A DNA stretch of 64,000 nucleotides from Atriophallophorus winterbourni (Eukaryota > Platyhelminthes > Trematoda > Plagiorchiida > Microphallidae), in contig JACCGJ010015181.1 of NCBI GenBank assembly GCA_013407085.1, positions 1 to 64,000 of the forward strand, given 5' to 3'. The translations under genes and the position numbers were made by a program. Numbering within the stretch: the stretch's first letter is position 1; every line of letters starts with the position of its first letter. Below the pieces are notes generated by a model. That model was given only the letters and a program-made list of their open reading frames with translations, was not told the DNA's origin and ran no database searches. Below, piece after piece: positions 58,753 through 64,000 of this stretch.

Positions 58753-60834
58753 TTCCATTGACAATACAGTATATATATATATATAGTTCGGGGAAAAATC
58801 GCGGTAAACTCTCTTATATAAACTCTTATATATTCGTCAATTTTTAAATTGAATACAGCTAAAGTGTTTGAGTTTACCGCAATGGCATTTGGGAATTTCA
58901 AAGAAAACACACGCACAGTGACTAAACTAACGCGTGTTATTCAGATCTGGTAGCCACCTTTGTTCAACTGACAAAAAAGATTTTAGACTTACCGCTACAG
59001 CTTTCTGTGTCTTCATAATCACCATCCCAGCAAAAGTAGCTATTCGGCACATCAATACATTCACTCCATTTACACAAACCGATGTTCCTGTCCTTCGCCT
59101 CCTCACATTCGTTGACATCATCTGTGGGGAGTGATTGAAAACTCCACTGTGAATAGCATACTATCACGCACACTCTAAGCATTGAACTCATTGAAACACT
59201 TACGTCTGAGTATTGTGTTCAACCTTTTGTTTTCATCGACCAAATGTTCCGTACAACTGAAAATAATTTACCGAGCGTTAACTTTCAAGAATTCACTGTA
59301 TAACGTTAGTAGGTTCTCTCGAATATAAATGACGGGTGAACCAATAACCATTTGAACACATTTTAATAATCATATTCGTATTATTGCAGCGTACTTTATC
59401 TCGTTAACGGTGACTGTCACCTCTATTTGCTGTTCCAGATTATCATTATTGATGGTGACTCTCGAAGATGTCGCCGTTTGGGATATTGTCGGACATCGGG
59501 AAATTTTTATAAACAGTTTCTGTAAGAAAGATATTTTCAGTTACTTACAAAATTGGAACAAAAATTATAGTTTAAAGAACCAGTTGGTGGTTTTTATGTT
59601 AAAAGAGTGAATAAACATAAACAATGATTAACGTTTGTTCGCCTACTTTATATTTCAAATCTATGAACGTTGTATGGCTATGACATTCACCTTTGTCTGT
59701 AGCTTGATTTCAAGTTTAAAGATTCAAGATTCAAGAATTTATGGTCACGAAAAGCACATTGCTTCACAATTACTATATCATATTAAATATGCGTTTAATA
59801 AGAGGTATGAAAAACAATTATACGATGTCGCTGGTGGTTAACAAGTAACGTTAATATTCGGAAAAACAAATTTCACATTATTTCACTTAGTCCAGATAGT
59901 AAAATACAGTCAATGCTTTGTCCTTAATAACCTGCGGTCCATTGTAATGAACGAAGCTTGAATTATTACCACAACAAAACCTCACTGCGTCATCAAGTGT
60001 AGTACTCCATTAAATTTGCTAGTGAACAGTCAATAACTTGCCCGAATTAAAAGGGAAGAAAACATAGGTACTATGAACTTGAGCCGTCAGTTGCACGTTG
60101 ACAGCTACTATTAGCAGACTAGATCAGTACATACTATTATCCTGCTCTCAAAGCATCTGCAGTGAGCGGTCAGGAGGAAGTTCTTCCCAACTGGTAGGGC
60201 TGTTAGAGATGCGAAATCAATTGTGTTGTGTATGTCACATATTTTCATAGGATTAATGTGTACAAGTAATTCAAAATGCAATAAATTACTTGGAAGCACA
60301 TGTGCTTTAACACATCCAATTCTGCCCCAGGTTCATGTTCAATTTCAATTATCTTTCCATTCACTGGTGCTTCGCCCATAGTGGCGACAATTGTCTTGCC
60401 TTTGCGAACGAATTCACAATACTTGTTTTCTGTGCTAAATTTGTAACAAGGATTATGCATCAAACTTACTCCGATTTCCCATGTGTGAATGTTATCTTTG
60501 CATTGTCGGGGAACACATCAACGGTCAACATGTTTTTGCTGGTTATGCAATCGAGGGAATTGTTAAAAATAGGAGCTGACGAAACCCACACTGCGCCAAT
60601 CTATAGAATCGGAATATTTAAAGCATATCAACTGCATACACTAAATGTTGTCGGGCAATACAACGTAATTGGTAGATCCAGCCATTTCAGAGAAGTAGTT
60701 TTATCGTGACGTGCCTGTAGATAAACTGTAAAAAATGTACGTCACGCAATCTAATTAAGCAACTCACCGGAATTACAGCAATGACTCAAAGTCACCAAAC
60801 TCATAATTGTTACTATTGTAACGATTGTTTGCAT
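57137..60834 (-). CDS. Predicted secreted cysteine-rich protein with two EGF-like modules (8 exons, 301 aa)
   Basis: Exons on the minus strand: 60768-60834, 60640-60725, 60470-60600, 60290-60434, 59395-59519, 59204-59256, 58993-59121, 57137-57306. All introns are GT-AG. Intron phases agree at every junction and the total is 906 nt. Introns 1-3 are 42, 39 and 35 nt; later ones are 770, 138, 82 and 1686 nt. Exon 1 encodes a hydrophobic signal peptide (MQTIVTIVTIMSLVTLSHCC). Exons 2-6 give a domain I do not recognise, with scattered cysteines and beta-strand-like wording (TVDVFPDNAKITF, GKIIEIEHE). Exon 7 is a symmetric phase 1-1 exon with an EGF-like module starting DVNEC. Exon 8 holds a second one starting CDVNRC and ends in a stop. 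Both modules seem to lack the fifth EGF cysteine. The protein is probably extracellular. The exon 5 donor (GTACGC) is the weakest site. A TATA-like CATAAAAG lies about 40 nt before the ATG. Function unknown. Confidence 0.75.
57715..58109. mobile_element. 395-bp insertion in intron 7 with 6-bp target duplication
   Basis: AGTTAG occurs at 57709-57714 and 58104-58109, while copy 1 has a single AGTTAG followed directly by the flanking sequence (about 690). The inserted sequence is AT-rich and non-coding. It is related to about 55120-55420 and to 16910-17020. It has no tail or terminal repeat that I recognise. It could be a SINE-like or MITE-like element. Confidence 0.75.
58691..58770. repeat. Near-perfect 80-bp palindrome around an AT tract
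   Basis: ACTGTACTGTCAATGG on the left and its reverse complement (one mismatch) on the right flank a long TA run. Copy 1 (about 1268-1310) has only the left arm followed by a short TA run. The right arm is therefore a new inverted duplication. Confidence 0.9.
59705..59850 (-). mobile_element. Possible CR1-type 3' end fragment in intron 4
   Basis: Partner of 2250-2400: short ATTCAAG repeats, TTTATGGTC and AAAAGCA. No coding sequence. Confidence 0.4.
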
Positions 60835-61119
60835 GATGCGCGTTTTGCTGAATTGAAAACGATGGTTTACTTTTATGCATAATTTATGTTTTTTTTCAAA
60901 TCTATGTAATTTTACAAACGAATCGTGTGCGGTAAGGAAAAAGTGTTAAATATTGGTAGTGATTTAATGAACTAAAGCAAAGCGCAACAAAACACTGATT
61001 TACCTGATGATTTGAATGAGAAGATTTAATTTTTCTAGGTGGTGTAGGTTTATATAGGTATTTTTAGAACAAGGTCAAGTCAGCAGTTAGGTGTTTACGT
61101 AACAGGTGATTTGCAAAAT

Positions 61120-62205
61120 GGTGTGATATTTTGCAAAGTGATGACCAAATTTAACGTTCACAATACGATATGTGCGTGCAGATAACTGAAGGATTTTGCA
61201 GAAATACAATTTCTGTTATTGTGTGAGGTTTTCAGGTCACATATTTCAAGCAAAACAATTGTGGTAATGCATCACATCATATTGATTTTGTGTTTTGCAA
61301 CAGTTAATTTCTGGTCAACACATTCCATTTAAGTGAAATTGTTTTTCAAGGTTGCACATAGAAAAGAACTGATCATTGTGATTATTTTTAAAAGCTTTTG
61401 AGTATTTTCTGTGAAATTATACCAACAAAATCTTTAAAGATACAGAGTTCTCGGGAGTTTAATATATCTACTATGTTGCTTACATTTCTACCTCCCATTT
61501 GGTGTGAAAAACGGTTAAACCTGATTATATGTTTAACAAATATCCTGTCAATGGTACAAGATGCAACGTCTAATAAACTTTTTGTCACAGCAGATGTGCT
61601 ACTGCCTGTGTGAGATGTGTTATGAAATCTGATTTGCCATGTTGTGAGCAATAGGTGTTTTAGTATTTTGAAAACAGGTTAGATTCACTATCGACATGCT
61701 AATGTTACGATGTACATCTTTCCTTGTTGGCTCCTCAGAATCGCTAGTGTCGTACTGTAAGGAAGTGGTGTAAACCGGAAGTGTTTACCTCAGGTCATTT
61801 CAGGTCTCATCAAAACATTCGGGTCATCGGTCAAAAGATAACTGCGTTACCACTGCATTGAATATTGCAATCCACATTCATCCCTGAGGTCAACCTTTCC
61901 GATGCTAATGTCGTTTGCGCACGAATCAGCACGAAAGTAATTTGATTTGTGAACTCGCTTATTACGTAAGAGACAAGGAACAAAACACACATCCAGATGT
62001 TATATAGACGAATCAAGTAAAGACAACAATTGAATAAAACGTCCGTTCGGGTTGTTACTTCGATCTGATTTGTCAATCAGTTACGTGGTTAACGGTATAC
62101 TTCATGTCCTCACCACACAAGGTACGTTTGCCCGAACTTGAAAATTTGCATACTGTTCGATAGCAGCTGAATTTGTCCATCAGCTCCGTGGATTTTGTCT
62201 CCCAA
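61120..62205. repeat. Block S copy 3
   Basis: Matches 3655-4835, except for a deletion of about 100 bp near 61613 relative to 4150-4240. The 71-codon plus-strand frame (61398-61613) is preserved here and in copy 1, but not in copy 2. Confidence 0.7.
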
Positions 62206-62734
62206 ACCTTTCTGATTCCATGCTTCTAGAACAAGAATTATCACGTGTTCGCTCTTGTGTTGTTCGGGAAGACCTTCTTAAGATCATTTGAAAAATCGTG
62301 ATAAGCGTTCGTTTTGAATACACCTCACATCTCCACAATAACCGCATTTGCATCTACCACCAAAAGCCACCTGAACTGTAGATATTGCAGGCAGCTATTT
62401 GTTGTACAATAAAATAGACTATTATAATGAAAACATTAACAATAACAGTGAAATGAAGGAAATCCTAGAAAACGTTTCAGAAATAAAACCATAATGGAAA
62501 TCATTGATTTTCGAGCAATTTCTTAATGCAAATTACATTACCAAACAATTTTAGATTTACAGTGTAGAGGTGCGAAGCGCACTAGTGAAGATTACCGAAC
62601 ATATTGATCAGGTGTGTTAGTAAACTTCATCAAAAGCCTTCTGAGGATTTACCGAGCATCATCCTTCGGAACTACACAATGAACAAGAAACACCGAAACG
62701 GCAGACGACGATAATCGCGAATCAGTAATAATTC
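62206..62734. other. No gene seen
   Basis: The left part shows weak similarity to the region after 7070. The rest has no recognised content. Confidence 0.4.
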
Positions 62735-63080
62735 GGATTTTGGTGAGATTGAATGAGAACGGTTCGAGCGACCACATACATTTAAACATAAAAAGATGTA
62801 CAACGTCCGCACTTTAACGTGGTGCGATGGTTTGTGTACCTCTAGTCAAATTGAGCTATGCTAGGTGATGCTCTCCGAACACCTTCAGTGTCACTCATAC
62901 CAGGAAGGTCGATGGTTAGAGGTCAGACGAAATTTCATGTTTGTATTAACATCTCGTAAATATAAGATGATACCCATGTGACAAATGCCAGTAATCGCGG
63001 CCGCCATCACGACATAGCATTCGAGTTTCCCGCATTCTGGAAGGAGCATGGCTTAGAACAATTTCGTGATCTACTTCCGA
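62735..63080. repeat. Repeat T copy 2 (partner 33740-34090)
   Basis: Collinear with 33740-34090. It ends directly at the CR1 tail at 63085. Confidence 0.7.
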
Positions 63081-63084
63081 AACT

Positions 63085-64000
63085 CAATTCAATTCAATTC
63101 AATTCAATTTTAATGGTCTAAAAAGCATATAGCTTTACAAAAACCACAGAAAATTATGGAAATTTACAAATAACATATCTCAGTAGAAACGGGATTTGTT
63201 TGCTTACTGAACAGTTCGGGAATCAGGTAAAAATCCAAATGATAGAAACTGTTTTCACTCAGTGGAATGGCACATATATGCCCATGGGGTCGAGATGATT
63301 TGATGTGTGAGTTCAAAGTTATTAGGTTGTGGAATACATAGTCTCAATGTTCGGATGGGTCGACAGGAATTTGTCTAAGCTGGATTTGAATATATCCAAG
63401 TTGGGTGCATGTGCAACATTCGAGGGTAGGGAGTTCCAAGTGAAACATACACGTACAGAATAAAAATATCTTCGACAGTTCAGTCGCGAGTCGGGAATTA
63501 GTACTGTGTACTCATGACTCCGGCTGGTTCTTGGTGGTTGTCGTGTGAATAGTGTATTAAGGGGATGGCTGGGGGTATGCAATATGTTAAACATTAGGAT
63601 CAGATCACCTCTAAGACGTCGGTAAGGAGAGTCGAAGAGGTTGAGGTTTGCAATACGATCTTCGTATTGTTTGTGCTTCAAGCCGCACACGAGCTTCGTG
63701 GTCCGATGATAGATTCGCTGCAAGAGATTGATGTCTTTCTTTAACCAGGGTGACCAAGCCTGAACCGCATACTCCATGGTGGGCCTCAAGTAGGTATTAA
63801 TTATTCGATGAACAGTCGGCTTCGTGAAACTCCCAAACACGCGTTTCAGCAGAAGCAGTACTTTTGACGTCTTTTCGTAGACAGCCTTAACGTTGTGTGA
63901 CGGTTTCAACGTGCTGCTCACCCACACACCCAAGTCCTTCTCCTTGTCAGTTATTTCAAGAGTATGGGAACCAAGGGTGTAAGAGAACTCGAAGGGTTTT
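63085..64000 (-). mobile_element. CR1 family I, 3' part, running off the right edge
   Basis: It starts with four to five ATTCA units (a 5-bp repeat, unlike the 10-bp units of families A and B), then TTTTAATGGTCTAAAAAGC. A 240-bp 3' untranslated stretch precedes the coding frame. Confidence 0.85.
63322..63999 (-). CDS. CR1 family I ORF2, C-terminal part (5' end beyond the window)
   Basis: The frame is open from the window edge to its stop at 63322, about 225 codons. It includes EKDLGVWVSSTLKPS, LRPTMEYAVQAWSPWLKKDI, RIYHRTTKLVCGL, YEDRIANLNLFDSPYRRLRG and VCFTWNSLP. This is the thumb and C-terminal domain of a CR1 ORF2, and no break is visible in this part. Whether the RT and endonuclease upstream are intact cannot be seen. 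Its protein is distinct from families A and B but closely similar in this region. Confidence 0.85.
   Translation of the reverse strand, partial: KPFEFSYTLGSHTLEITDKEKDLGVWVSSTLKPSHNVKAVYEKTSKVLLLLKRVFGSFTKPTVHRIINTYLRPTMEYAVQAWSPWLKKDINLLQRIYHRTTKLVCGLKHKQYEDRIANLNLFDSPYRRLRGDLILMFNILHTPSHPLNTLFTRQPPRTSRSHEYTVLIPDSRLNCRRYFYSVRVCFTWNSLPSNVAHAPNLDIFKSSLDKFLSTHPNIETMYSTT

Larger units (their letters stand above)
57070..62205. repeat. Duplicated block P, copy 2 (partner 1-4835)
   Basis: The block containing the intact copy of the micro-intron gene. Relative to copy 1 it has a 395-bp insertion (57715-58109) and a longer AT palindrome (58691-58770). The match ends at about 62205. Confidence 0.9.

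Noticed and set aside
1..64000. tRNA or rRNA genes
   Set aside because: I found no convincing cloverleaf with A and B boxes and no rRNA-like conserved stretch.

Overview
The window looks like one stretch of a repeat-dense, AT-rich eukaryotic (animal) genome. It holds non-LTR retrotransposons of the CR1 and RTE groups, two unrelated Ty3/Gypsy remnants, tandem repeats, and large duplicated blocks. A flatworm, most likely a digenean (schistosome-like), is my best guess. It rests on three things: a gene whose first three introns are only 35-42 nt while later ones are much longer, many CR1-type elements, and dispersed repeats with hammerhead-ribozyme-like cores. This is inference; no rRNA or mitochondrial marker is present.

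The only cellular gene I can support lies on the minus strand at 57137-60834. Eight exons (67, 86, 131, 145, 125, 53, 129 and 170 nt) join in phase into 906 nt, a predicted 301-aa secreted cysteine-rich protein with two C-terminal EGF-like modules. A paralogous copy (108-3375) lies in an older duplicate of the same block at the left edge. It is broken by a 1-nt deletion in exon 7 and a lost splice acceptor before exon 8. The duplicated blocks are 1-4835 and 57070-62205, with a partial third copy at 17020-19600.

Layout of the rest: 5640-6260 RTE relic; 7265-8480 and 21135-22262 copies of a repeat carrying paired hammerhead-like motifs; 8665-11860 a CR1 relic with a second CR1 nested in it; 12091-12880 and 45975-46450 tandem repeats of about 240 bp with hammerhead-like cores; 13375-15620 CR1 pieces and a Gypsy remnant; 19590-23715 CR1 relics; 23740-33830 one plus-strand CR1 relic split by two younger minus-strand CR1 insertions (25269-27576 and 28636-33152); 37805-41815 an RTE element with 14-bp target site duplications; 41830-43565 a CR1 5' part; 43600-45960 a rearranged Gypsy element; 47710-52451 a full-length CR1 with an intact 971-codon ORF2; 52455-54340 the second copy of the Gypsy remnant; 63085-64000 another CR1 running off the window.

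Most of the sequence is therefore TE history. Because several blocks occur twice, one copy often serves as the empty site for an insertion in the other, which fixes element ends and relative ages. The two most unusual signals are the hammerhead-like repeat family (tandem about 240-bp units plus one dispersed copy flanked by a 15-bp direct repeat) and the duplicated micro-intron gene for an EGF-like secreted protein.
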